Shown: one piece after another, positions 29,999 through 37,913 of the stretch | Position numbering within the stretch: the stretch's first letter is position 1 | How the letters are laid out: the number at the start of each line of letters is the position of its first letter | NCBI RefSeq assembly: GCF_031628175.1 | Contig: NZ_JAVLVT010000002.1 | Coordinates: 124,001-188,000 of the forward strand | Source of the DNA: Lipingzhangella_A rawalii | Lineage (GTDB): Bacteria; Actinomycetota; Actinomycetes; Streptosporangiales; Streptosporangiaceae | Reading direction: 5' to 3' | DNA length: 64,000 nucleotides | The notes under the pieces: generated by a model | What the model saw: only the letters and a program-made list of their open reading frames with translations | Database searches by the model: none | Told to the model about the DNA's origin: nothing | Program-made: the position numbers and the translations under genes

Positions 29999-31452
29999 CA
30001 GGAGTCCGTGAAACGCAGGGTCGGCAGTAGGGCGGCATCCTCCACCACGAGGCGCGGGGTGTCGCCTGGGGAGGCGTGGTCGTGCCCGGTGCATACGAGG
30101 GCCCCGGTGGCCGTGGTGACGTGGGCCAGGCGGTGCAGCGCGGCCAGGTTGGCGCTCTTGGTCGCGATCAGACCGGGCTGGGGGCCAGTCTGTAGGCAGG
30201 CGGCGATGACCGCCAGGTGGATGGCGTCGTAGCCGGTAGGTCCTCCCCGCAACCGCGCGAGTGTGCCGCGGGGCACCACGCGGGCGAGGTCGTCTGCTGA
30301 GAGCCGGGCCAGGATGGTGGCGAGCCGCTCACGCAGGTCGTCGGGATCCAGCTCGCTCAGCAGTCGCAGGCCACACCCGAGGTCGGCGGCCAGCGACCGG
30401 TAGGTTGCGCCGATATCGCCGGGGTCGCGGTAGAGGAAGCGCGGGGTGAGATCGTCCACGCACAGCGTCACCCGTTCGGCGGGAATAACGGTGGTGACCG
30501 CGGTGAGAAAATGCCGAGTACTGGCTCCGAGCGTGGGGGCGCCGAACAAGGGCACCACCACGGGCGCTTCCGCGCCCGCCGCGGGCTGGCCGCCCAGCCG
30601 GGTCAGGCGCAGTTCGAGACTTTCCGCCGGGCGTGCCATCGCCTGGTGGGCGGTGAGGCTCTGGGCGCGCAGGTCGTTCCACACCCCGGCCACCGCTTCC
30701 CTAACCTGCTGGCAGACCTCCTGGCGCGCGGAACTGATGCGTTCGGCCCCCACCAGACCCAGGGTGAAGGCCAGAAACCACAGCGCATCAGAGCCGGCCG
30801 GGCGCAGCTTGGCATGAGCTGGCGGATCGGTAAGCGGCTCGGACCCATACAGCCGACACAGCGGGGCCACGCTTTCCAAGTCGCCAAGGTTCCGCCGGGC
30901 CTGGACATGGGCCCCCAAGTACACCCGCCGCGCGCCCACGGCATCGGCGGCGGCCGCGACCAGCAGGTCGGCCAGGTCCAGCGCACGGCGCCTGAACGCG
31001 CTGCGCCGGGCCCGCTCCACCAGGGGCGTAGCCACCGCAGGCAGAGTGTGTACGGCATCCGCCGCCTCGACAGCGTATCCGCGGTGCTCCCACGCCTGGA
31101 CGATCCGGCCCAGGCACGCCCGATCCCCGGCGTCGTTGGTCAACCGCGCGCGGCCGGTGGGGATTCCGGCCAGGACCACGTCCGTGCCAGCGCGCTGGGC
31201 CTCGCAGGCGGCGTCGGTGATCTCGCAGAACTGCTGTGCGGTGACCCGGGGCGTATCGGTATAGACGAGCGGGTACAGGATCGCGCCACCGGCCCTACCG
31301 GAGCGCTCGGGCGGGGAACGCCAGCGCGGACTCCGCTGGGCCAGCGCCTCGTCCAGGGACTGGTCCCCCGCAAGCGGCGCGAGCCAACCCTGGGAGCGTT
31401 CGGCGAGCCAATCCACCACGGCCTCGCGTGTAGTGCTGCTGGCCACGCTCAT
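29998..31452 (-). CDS. Protein of unknown family in the glycyl-tRNA synthetase locus
   Basis: 484 residues that I could not place in a family. No signal peptide or membrane helix is visible. The N-terminal half has a strand-helix pattern (ILYPLVYTDTPRVTAQQFCEITDAACEAQRAG, TDVVLAGIPTGRARLTNDAGDRACLGRIV). A middle part reads KLRPAGSDALWFLAFTLGLVGAERISS. The C-terminal half has VVVPLFGAPTLGASTRHFLTAVTTVIP and RGGPTGYDAIHLAVIAACLQTG. GIPTGRA and GPTGYDAIHL recall nucleotide-binding loops, but this is speculative. It overlaps the genes on both sides (ATGA upstream, TGATG downstream), so it must be made at matched levels with the cupin protein and methyltransferase. Confidence 0.75.
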   Translation of the reverse strand: MSVASSTTREAVVDWLAERSQGWLAPLAGDQSLDEALAQRSPRWRSPPERSGRAGGAILYPLVYTDTPRVTAQQFCEITDAACEAQRAGTDVVLAGIPTGRARLTNDAGDRACLGRIVQAWEHRGYAVEAADAVHTLPAVATPLVERARRSAFRRRALDLADLLVAAAADAVGARRVYLGAHVQARRNLGDLESVAPLCRLYGSEPLTDPPAHAKLRPAGSDALWFLAFTLGLVGAERISSARQEVCQQVREAVAGVWNDLRAQSLTAHQAMARPAESLELRLTRLGGQPAAGAEAPVVVPLFGAPTLGASTRHFLTAVTTVIPAERVTLCVDDLTPRFLYRDPGDIGATYRSLAADLGCGLRLLSELDPDDLRERLATILARLSADDLARVVPRGTLARLRGGPTGYDAIHLAVIAACLQTGPQPGLIATKSANLAALHRLAHVTTATGALVCTGHDHASPGDTPRLVVEDAALLPTLRFTDS

Positions 31453-32651
31453 TCGGGCCCCCGGTAGGCGACGTCATAACCCCACCAGCGGGGCGTGAGG
31501 CGCCATTCCGTCACTGCCGAGACATCGAAGTCCGCGCCACGCGCCCAGGACAGCGACTCCTCGAACAGGCGCCGCATCCGCTCGGTGTCGGCGGCCAGTT
31601 CCAGACCGGCCTGAATACGCCGGTGAGCCTCGGCCAACCGGTCCTCGGCAGATGCCTGCCACCACTGGCGATCCCGGACATCCGGGCCCAGCTCGACCGC
31701 TGAGTACAACGCAGGCAGGCCCAACCAGTCCCGGTGGACGATACCGGGGGCCAGCGATGCGGCGAAGTGGCCCTGGAGCTGGCGGAGCTGGTCGAGCACC
31801 TTGTGCGCGGTCGGGATCTCCTCAGCCGAGGAGACCGCTACCAACAGATCGATGTCGGAGTGGGCATAAGGGTGCTTGACCGACAGCGGCGACTGCGACC
31901 CTTCGACGAAGACCGGCAACACTGAGACCGAGGCCACCAGGTCACCGAGTTCGCGCGTGAAGACGCGTGCACTGGCCTCCACCCGTTCGACGAACTCAAA
32001 CGGGCCCACCCGGTTCACGCGGTAGGCGCTGGGATCGGTGCGCAAGGTCGCGTCGAAAGCGGAGAAATCCTGGCCCCACACCTGTCCTGGCGTCAGACGA
32101 AACGCCGTCTCCACCGTGCGATGCAGGTCCACGTTGGCCAGTGCCGGCTCATCCAAAAACCGTTCCACACCACGCTCACGAAATCCGTCCTCGGCCCTCT
32201 GGGCATGCTCGATCGCGGTGTCGCCCTCGCGTTCCACCCCGTCGACAAAGGCGTTGACCGTGATGTAGGTGACTTCCTCCAGACTGCTCGCGGCCACGGA
32301 ATGCCGCCAGCCGATGGGGACGAACACCACGTCGCCGGGCCGGCAGGCAAACTCCACCCGTTCGTCTTCGCGGGCCAGGACCGCGGTCGCAGCCCCGGAG
32401 GTGAACACGAACGTCTGCTCCATGTCCGTGTGCACGTGCGGCGGTACCGCGCCACGTCCCGGAACCCGGACGACGAACACCTCCGTGCCACGCGCTTCCT
32501 CACGCCTGACTAAGAAGTCGTTGGCATGACTACCGAAATCGAATGGCTCTCCGTGCTCAAGACGGCCTTTCAACGGGCGCAGGTCGCGCGGGGACACGAG
32601 GGGAACCTCCTCAGGGAGCAGTGGGTCTTGGTATCGAACAAACACGGTCAT
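31449..32651 (-). CDS. Cupin domain fused to a nucleotidyltransferase domain
   Basis: 400 residues with two recognisable domains. The cupin (about residues 45-140) has metal-binding PHVHTDMEQTFVF and PGDVVFVPIGWRHS, with the expected His and Glu ligands. The second (about residues 240-370) has GSQSPLSVKHPYAHSDIDLLVAV, the G-S and D-x-D motif of the polymerase-beta nucleotidyltransferase fold. The C-terminal helices end in WRLTPRWWGYDVAYRGPE. The fusion suggests that a small metabolite is bound or isomerised by the cupin and then activated, for example to a nucleotidyl-linked form. The start overlaps the glycosyltransferase 3' end by 41 bases. Confidence 0.8.
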   Translation of the reverse strand: MTVFVRYQDPLLPEEVPLVSPRDLRPLKGRLEHGEPFDFGSHANDFLVRREEARGTEVFVVRVPGRGAVPPHVHTDMEQTFVFTSGAATAVLAREDERVEFACRPGDVVFVPIGWRHSVAASSLEEVTYITVNAFVDGVEREGDTAIEHAQRAEDGFRERGVERFLDEPALANVDLHRTVETAFRLTPGQVWGQDFSAFDATLRTDPSAYRVNRVGPFEFVERVEASARVFTRELGDLVASVSVLPVFVEGSQSPLSVKHPYAHSDIDLLVAVSSAEEIPTAHKVLDQLRQLQGHFAASLAPGIVHRDWLGLPALYSAVELGPDVRDRQWWQASAEDRLAEAHRRIQAGLELAADTERMRRLFEESLSWARGADFDVSAVTEWRLTPRWWGYDVAYRGPE

Positions 32652-33813
32652 AGAAGGCGGTCATGTCCTGGGCGGCCTGCGACCATGTGGGCAACGCACA
32701 CTGCGTCGGTGTCGGCGTCGGTGTCGGCGTCGGTGTCGGCGTCGGCGTCGGCGTCGACACCGCCTCCGCTCGTCGCTCCTCCGCCATCGCACGCCAGGTT
32801 TGGATGGCACCTGCGTCGTCCCAGGGCTCGGTGACCAGCCAGGACCGCGCCGCAGCCCCGTAGGCGTCCATCCCCACCGGCCGAGACGACAGCACCGAAC
32901 GCCCCAACTGCACAGCCAGCACCAGAATCCCGCTCGACCAAATCCGCCGATAGGGCAACGCCACCCACCCGACCTCGCGCATCATCGCCACCAGGTCATC
33001 GACGGAGTGAAAACCCGGCCGGTAAGAGATACGGTCATCGGCCCGTGCGAGCTCCCGGAGATCTTGGTGGATCCTCGCCTCGTCCGGATAGCCCGCCACC
33101 ACCAACCGCTGCTCGGCCCCGGCGTAGCGGTGAAACGCTGCGGCGAACGCGCCCGTACGCTTATAGGCGCGCAACCGACCGAAACACCCAATGCTTTGGT
33201 CATTCGCTGGTGGGGCGGCAGGCGCCCCGGCGAGATCGGGATAGCGCGGGTGCGCGCAATGCAGGGCCAGATCCGGCAGGTGCGGCCGTTCCTCGCGGGC
33301 CAACTGCTCATGCTCGGCCGAGAAGAAGTGCACCCCTGAGGTCAGGCGGTCCACAGCCCACAGGAACTCACGAACGTCTTCGGCATCCGCGCCTTCGTGA
33401 GGCGCAAGATTGTGCACGGTCTGCACCAGACGCGCTCCAGCATCAACCAGGCCTGTCAAGACCTCAACAGCTCGGGAGAAACCCACCCCCCGGCCGAGTT
33501 TTTCCGGCCAATGGAGGTGCACCACATCAGGGCACGGTGACAACACGTCCAGAGCATCGGGGAATACGAATCCGGGTTCGTCTCGACATAATCCCGGGCG
33601 CATGACTCGATAGCCAAGACGAGCAATACACTCCTCGACAAACCTCACGTAGTCATTCCATACACACGACTCCGGAATCTGCAATAACGTCTTCGGTGGG
33701 GACGGACGTCCATCGCCCCAACCGGAGACCCATCGTCCGTCGGCATGGCCGGTTCCACAGGTAACCATTGTGCCTATAAATCCCCTCACTCCAAGATCAC
33801 AAAACTCCTCCAT
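32611..33813 (-). CDS. GT4-like glycosyltransferase
   Basis: 400 residues of the GT-B fold. The N-terminal domain has DVVHLHWPEKLG and ARLVQTVHNLAPHEG. The C-terminal domain has the donor site segments SIGCFGRLRAYKRTGAFAAAFHRY, LVVAGYPDEARI, ISYRPGFHSVDDLVAMMREVGWVALPYRRIWSSGILVLAVQLGRSVL, a GT4/group 1 pattern with the Glu replaced by Ile in SSGIL. A threonine-proline repeat lies near the C-terminus, encoded by a hexamer tandem repeat. The ATG at 33813 follows CACGGAGCC, a usable Shine-Dalgarno sequence. It is the first gene of the coupled operon, and it probably transfers a sugar to the pathway product. Confidence 0.85.
   Translation of the reverse strand: MEEFCDLGVRGFIGTMVTCGTGHADGRWVSGWGDGRPSPPKTLLQIPESCVWNDYVRFVEECIARLGYRVMRPGLCRDEPGFVFPDALDVLSPCPDVVHLHWPEKLGRGVGFSRAVEVLTGLVDAGARLVQTVHNLAPHEGADAEDVREFLWAVDRLTSGVHFFSAEHEQLAREERPHLPDLALHCAHPRYPDLAGAPAAPPANDQSIGCFGRLRAYKRTGAFAAAFHRYAGAEQRLVVAGYPDEARIHQDLRELARADDRISYRPGFHSVDDLVAMMREVGWVALPYRRIWSSGILVLAVQLGRSVLSSRPVGMDAYGAAARSWLVTEPWDDAGAIQTWRAMAEERRAEAVSTPTPTPTPTPTPTPTPTQCALPTWSQAAQDMTAFYDRVCSIPRPTAP
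32705..32758. repeat. Nine-unit hexanucleotide tandem repeat inside the glycosyltransferase gene
   Basis: Units of GTCGGT or GTCGGC, nine in a row with the last GTCGAC. On the coding strand it gives alternating Thr and Pro codons (ACG/ACC CCG/CCC). Copy-number change would keep frame. Confidence 0.85.
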
Positions 33814-34370
33814 ATGGCTCCGTGGATCTCATCCGCGGATACTCGACCCAGCCATCAGCAGTAACGTGCAAAATAGGATGCATCCACCCTGATCTCCACC
33901 AACATCGAGCGACGCTGCCCGCAAATTCTGCTATAAGAAATTCCTCTCAAACAACTTGAACTACAATGAAAGAGAAAGCAGACGCAACGATCTGAAATTC
34001 TTCCGAAGAAGGGCCACAGAGCAGTTTGCCCCACCCGTTCCGGTTGGCTTGTATCGAACTCTCGGTGACCGGGCAGCGCCGAGTGGTGGCGGGATAGCTG
34101 TCCAGGCGCCCATGCGGCCCGTCCGCGGAGCCACGCATAACTTTGTGACCATCTCCGCGCGAGTGAGTAGCTGCATCAGGGCGGGTTCCTGTACGAGTCG
34201 GGCGTGTGGTCAAGGGCTCAAGGCCCGCTCGGACCGGCAGGGCAAGGGTGCGCAACAGAGTGGAGAGGAGAGCCAGGAAACGTGGTTTACGGGGATGGCG
34301 TGTCCTGCTCCGTACGCCTGGCGGGCGCGCCGAGTGCGCTTCGCCATCCCTGAAGTCATGCTTAGAGTGC
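33814..34370. other. AT-richer intergenic region upstream of the GlyRS-locus operon
   Basis: 557 bases. The part 33700-34050 has visibly lower GC than the rest of the window (AATTTCTTATAGCAGAATTT lies on the minus strand near 33930). It should hold the operon promoter, although no good -35/-10 pair was found. The remaining bases to 34370 show no supported gene. Confidence 0.45.
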
Positions 34371-35180
34371 TTAGGGCACGCGGAGCAGCAGGGCTTCCTG
34401 GTGTATTGCCATCGGGGTTGGGTTCTGGGCAGGGGTGTGGGTGAGCTGGGCGGTGACTGTGTACCCCTCGGGTGCACGACGCCAGAACAGCCGCTCACAC
34501 AACTCCTGGGTGATCGCCAACCCGCGACCGTGCTCGGCATCGGCGGTTGGCCGGCACACCACCGGCACCGACCCAGCGACAGCCTCCTCACCCACCTTTT
34601 CCGAGGAGGAACCGAGAGCCACGGCGGGATTGGTGACATCCACACGGATCCGCCGCGCGGCCACAAACACCCGCAGCCGCACCACCCCTGTCACCGCGCC
34701 GGTGGTGGGAGCAACCTCGAAAGTGAGGCCGCTGTGGCGCAGGGCGTTGGTGACCAGCTCGCTGATCACCAACAACGTGGCCTCAATCGCCTCGGTATCG
34801 CTCACCCGAGGTCGCAGCAGGTCTGTGGCCCAGGCCCGCGCCCAGCCCGCGCTCGCCGTCTGGGAGGGCAGCACGTGGATGAACACCTCACACATCATGC
34901 CCACCCCCCCCGGCGGGCGGACCCGCGTGGGCCGCACGAGCGGCCTACCAGTCGCCGCGGCACGAAGCTGCTCACCCAGACCACCCACCTGATCCGCACC
35001 CAGTTCGAGCAGGAGCCCCGGCCAGGAACACCCGCCGGTGTTCCACAGATCCCGGCCCGCATCACTCGCATGCACCCGCTCCAGATCCTCCGGCGCCTTC
35101 TCCAAAGCCTGGACGGCGCGGTGGGGTCGATGCGTCTCAACAAAACCCAACCCCGGCGGGGGCTCCGGATTGCCGGTCAT
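34371..35180 (-). CDS. Anti-sigma-factor-like ATP-binding protein (HATPase_c)
   Basis: 269 residues. The ATPase domain spans about residues 95-250: N-box SELVTNALRHSG, then VDVTNPA as a G1-like box, and GRGLAITQELCERLFW as the G2 box. This is the RsbW/SpoIIAB-like solo kinase group common in actinomycetes as anti-sigma factors or regulators. The ATG at 35180 overlaps the stop of the upstream small gene (ATGA), which supports this start, although it adds about 95 residues of less conserved N-terminus. A start just before the ATPase domain (MMCEVFIHVLP) cannot be ruled out. Confidence 0.75.
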   Translation of the reverse strand: MTGNPEPPPGLGFVETHRPHRAVQALEKAPEDLERVHASDAGRDLWNTGGCSWPGLLLELGADQVGGLGEQLRAAATGRPLVRPTRVRPPGGVGMMCEVFIHVLPSQTASAGWARAWATDLLRPRVSDTEAIEATLLVISELVTNALRHSGLTFEVAPTTGAVTGVVRLRVFVAARRIRVDVTNPAVALGSSSEKVGEEAVAGSVPVVCRPTADAEHGRGLAITQELCERLFWRRAPEGYTVTAQLTHTPAQNPTPMAIHQEALLLRVP

Positions 35181-35707
35181 GGGGCCACCACCCCCACCGA
35201 CTCCCGAGGCACATCCCCGCGCAGTACCCCTGCTGGCTGCTGGGCCTCCGGCTGCTGGCCACGCCCGGAATCCAGCCCCCGCAGGCCCGCGAGCACCTGT
35301 TCCAACACCGCGACCGGTGGGGAATCTGGCCGAAGCCGATCCACCGACGACCCAACCGCATTCCCCGGCCACGGGTCCTCCTCGACATCACCGGCGGGCA
35401 CGCACACCAGCGGAAACGGACAGGGATGCTCAATCGGATGTACCGAGGACCACAAACACTCCGCCACCGGACACTGCCAGATCACCACCGGAGCACACGG
35501 AGGCTCACCCCTGCCGACACACCCAGACGGCTCCTGATCCGCCCACAGCCGCTGCTCTTCACGCAAGCGAACGTACGGCCGTACCCGCACAGCCCCACGC
35601 CCGCGCCGCCGGACCCACCGGCGCGAATTACCCCCCACCGCAACAGACTCCACGCCGGGGAGCGTGTTTGCCCGCCAGGGCGAGCTTCGTTCAGGCGCCG
35701 CCAACAT
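35177..35707 (-). CDS. Hypothetical protein coupled to the ATP-binding protein
   Basis: 176 residues, unknown. It contains a basic N-terminal part (RRWVRRRGRGAVRVRPYVRLREEQRLW), a Cys- and His-containing middle (PCAPVVIWQCPVAECLWSSVHPIEHPCPFPLVC) and an acidic end. The Cys pattern might bind a metal. The stop overlaps the next start as ATGA, indicating translation. The start is uncertain: an ATG at 35707 is used; the frame remains open upstream into the regulatory region, which is unlikely to be coding. A role tied to the ATPase or to the opposite XRE regulator is inferred from position only. Confidence 0.5.
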   Translation of the reverse strand: MLAAPERSSPWRANTLPGVESVAVGGNSRRWVRRRGRGAVRVRPYVRLREEQRLWADQEPSGCVGRGEPPCAPVVIWQCPVAECLWSSVHPIEHPCPFPLVCVPAGDVEEDPWPGNAVGSSVDRLRPDSPPVAVLEQVLAGLRGLDSGRGQQPEAQQPAGVLRGDVPRESVGVVAP

Positions 35708-35740
35708 GCGCAGCAGCGCAACCACACCGCGCCGCAACCG

Positions 35741-35864
35741 AAGTTTCGGGAGTCTCACCAGCACCACTCCAAGTTTCGCAAACGCTGGACGTTCCAGCGA
35801 AATGGCTAGGCACTTGCCATACTCTATAGAAAACTTCGATTTTTCAAGCGGGTATGCGAAACTT
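35741..35864. promoter_or_regulatory. Divergent regulatory region with repeated AAGTTTCGCA sites
   Basis: AAGTTTCG at 35741, AAGTTTCGCA at 35771-35780, and its reverse complement TGCGAAACTT at 35855-35864 lie between the hypothetical/ATPase genes and the XRE regulator. The spacing and inverted order suggest an operator, most simply for the XRE regulator, but this is inference. Confidence 0.5.
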
Positions 35865-35881
35865 GTGGACCAGAAGCCGGC

Positions 35882-35887
35882 TAGAGT
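35882..35887 (+). promoter_or_regulatory. Candidate -10 box (TAGAGT) for the XRE regulator
   Basis: Six bases separate TAGAGT from the ATG at 35894, so a leaderless mRNA is possible. The candidate operator site TGCGAAACTT lies just upstream. Confidence 0.4.
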
Positions 35888-35893
35888 GGGCGT

Positions 35894-36745
35894 ATGCAGC
35901 GCTCCTACAGTCCCTCCGTGCGCCGCCGCCGACTCGCCGCCGAACTCCGCAAGGCCAGAGAAGCCGCCGGCCTGACCGGCGCGCAGGCGGCACGCAACCT
36001 TGAGTGGCCCCACTCGAAGCTCACGAAGATCGAAGGTGCTCAACAGGGCGTGAAGACTGCTGACCTCACCGCCGCTATGGACCTCTACGCCATCACCGAC
36101 CAAGACACCCGCGAAGCGATGTTGCGCCTCGCCCGGGAATCGAAAGAACGCGGCTGGTGGTGGAAGTACCGCGACATCTTCGGAGAGCGCGCGCTCCCGG
36201 ACTGGGAAGCCGAGGCGTCCGGCATCCGTTGCTGGCAGGCACAGCTCGTCCCAGGCCTACTACAGACGCCCGACTACATCGAGGCTGTGTTCCGCGCCGG
36301 CGACGCACACGACGACTCGGTTGTTACTCGCCACGTCAAAGGCCGAATCGAACGACAGCAGATCCTCCACGGAGTACGCCCACCCCGCTTTTCCGCGATC
36401 CTGGACGAAGGAGCGATCCGCCGCCAGATCGGCGGGCGAAACGTGCTCCTGGAACAGCTGGAGCACCTCTGCAACATGGCAACCCGTCACAACATCGATC
36501 TGCGAGTCCTGCCCTTCGACAGCGGAGAACACCAGGCATCGAACGGCTCGTTCACCATCCTCGACTTCCCCAACCCGGCCGACATCCCGGTAGCGTTCAC
36601 CGAAACCGTGACATCTAGCCTGGTAGTGGAAGAGCCTGCCGAGCTGGCGAGCTACAACGACGTCTGGGCGAACGTCCAAGGCGCCGCTTTGACAGCGGCT
36701 CGCTCGGTAGAGTCCATCCGCCAAGTGATGCGAGACCTTACCTAG
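35894..36745 (+). CDS. XRE-family regulator of the Scr1/DUF5753 type
   Basis: 283 residues. The helix-turn-helix is near residues 8-65 (RLAAELRKAREAAGLTGAQAARNLEWPHSKLTKIEGAQQGVK). The DUF5753 C-terminal part is recognisable: the W-rich AEASGIRCWQAQLVPGLLQTPDYIEAVFR, RQQILHGVRPPRFSAILDEGAIRRQIGG, and the ending VVEEPAELASYNDVWANVQGAALT. In Streptomyces and Nocardiopsis such genes usually come with a DUF397 gene, as here. Antitoxin-like regulation has been proposed for the pair. A -10-like TAGAGT lies 6 bases upstream, and no clear ribosome-binding site is visible. Confidence 0.9.
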   Translation: MQRSYSPSVRRRRLAAELRKAREAAGLTGAQAARNLEWPHSKLTKIEGAQQGVKTADLTAAMDLYAITDQDTREAMLRLARESKERGWWWKYRDIFGERALPDWEAEASGIRCWQAQLVPGLLQTPDYIEAVFRAGDAHDDSVVTRHVKGRIERQQILHGVRPPRFSAILDEGAIRRQIGGRNVLLEQLEHLCNMATRHNIDLRVLPFDSGEHQASNGSFTILDFPNPADIPVAFTETVTSSLVVEEPAELASYNDVWANVQGAALTAARSVESIRQVMRDLT

Positions 36746-36769
36746 TCTCCGAAAGAACGAGTGGTACCG

Positions 36770-36952
36770 ATGACTGACCTGGAGTTCCACACGTCGTCCT
36801 ACAGCGGAAACCGCCAGGACTGCGTGGAAGTAGCCCACCAGCCCCAGGGGGCAGCAGTACGCGACACGAAGAACCGTGAGGCCGGCCACCTGGAGTTTCC
36901 CCCACACGAGTGGCAAGCATTCGTGCACGCCGCACGAACCGACAGCCTGTAG
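36770..36952 (+). CDS. DUF397 domain protein
   Basis: 60 residues: LEFHTSSYSGNRQDCVEVAHQPQGAAVRDTKNREAGHLEFPPHEWQAFVHAAR is the complete DUF397 fold. It follows the XRE/DUF5753 gene by 24 bases; this partnership is a hallmark in actinomycetes, where a DUF397 protein acts with its regulator. The ATG at 36770 is used, but a GTG 9 bases upstream is possible. A strong terminator follows. Confidence 0.9.
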   Translation: MTDLEFHTSSYSGNRQDCVEVAHQPQGAAVRDTKNREAGHLEFPPHEWQAFVHAARTDSL

Positions 36953-36964
36953 CAACGAAACACG

Positions 36965-36999
36965 AAGCTCCCCACCATACTCGGTTCGGTGGGGAGCTT
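36965..36999 (+). terminator. Terminator of the XRE-DUF397 operon
   Basis: Perfect 12-bp stem (AAGCTCCCCACC / GGTGGGGAGCTT) with an 11-base loop, 12 bases past the DUF397 stop. Confidence 0.85.
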
Positions 37000-37316
37000 A
37001 CGCGTACCTAGCCACTCCAAAGAGTGGTACATCAACGATCCTACCGAGCACCACGACCAAGGTCTACGCAGCAGCCCCAGCAACCAAAATGGACGGCACG
37101 CGTCGGGCGCCGTGTAAAGAAGCGCACTCCCCTCCGCAGCGGGACTGCGCCCCACGACCACCGCACCCCCCACGCCCGACGCCGCCGGCGCCCAGCACGG
37201 CGCGTGCGACAGGTGCCGCCAAGGCTCTCGGCTCGTGTTCCCCAGTCGTTGAATGTGCGGGTGCTTCAAGTGATGGTGGCCGCCGAGCGCCGCGGATCAC
37301 TCGGCCGGGGCCGTGG
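37000..37316. other. Gene-free region after the DUF397 gene
   Basis: No supported gene. It has one short hairpin (CCACTC / GAGTGG, 37012-37027). It lies past the stop of the DUF998 gene and should hold its transcript end. Confidence 0.4.
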
Positions 37317-37913
37317 CTACGCTCCGGGCACGCTCACGAACAGGACCGCCAGCCAGATCCACCCGGCCAGAAGCGCCAGCCGCTGCCACAACCCAGCCCC
37401 GGGCGCATCCCGTTCCCAGGCCGCGGCGAACACCCACACCAGCACTGCGGTGCCAACAGCGGTCGCCGCCGAATACCAACGCAGCCAGGACTCGAGATCC
37501 CCCAGGGCCGCGACCAGGGCCGCACCGGGCACCCCCGCGAACACCACGGCCCCGGCCCGGTCGTGCCACTGGTGCCGCCGCGAGAAACCCTCGGGGGTCG
37601 TATCCGGCGTACCAGGTGGGTAGCCCCGCATCGGATCCATCCGCCAGATTCCCGAGGCCACCAGCGCCAGACCCACCACCCCGACCATCGAGGCGAGCCA
37701 GTGGTGCTGTGCTGCGAGACCGGCCGCCCCCACCACCATGCCGATGCCACACTGCCAGAAGTTCGCCGTCTGAACCCAGCCCCGTGGCCCCAGGGCAAGC
37801 GCGCTGACGGGATGGCGACCGACCACGAAACCTGGCCGTGTCCACCCGTCCAGGGTGAACACGGCCAGGAATCCCAACGCGGCGAGGGCGCCGACTGTGG
37901 CGAGGACCGTCAC
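37317..37913 (-). CDS. DUF998 family membrane protein
   Basis: 198 residues with about six membrane helices. The family signature HPVSALALGPRGWVQTANFWQCGI is in the first loop. Helices follow (GMVVGAAGLAAQHHWLASMVGVVGLALVASGIW, AGAVVFAGVPGAALVAAL, GTAVLVWVFAAAW, LALLAGWIWLAVLFVSV). The GTG start overlaps the stop of the ABC permease (GTGA), so it is the third gene of the exporter operon. Function unknown. Confidence 0.85.
   Translation of the reverse strand: MTVLATVGALAALGFLAVFTLDGWTRPGFVVGRHPVSALALGPRGWVQTANFWQCGIGMVVGAAGLAAQHHWLASMVGVVGLALVASGIWRMDPMRGYPPGTPDTTPEGFSRRHQWHDRAGAVVFAGVPGAALVAALGDLESWLRWYSAATAVGTAVLVWVFAAAWERDAPGAGLWQRLALLAGWIWLAVLFVSVPGA

Noticed and set aside
35708..36103. 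Extension of the hypothetical gene upstream through the operator region
   Set aside because: It would run into the XRE coding region on the opposite strand; the operator repeats lie there.
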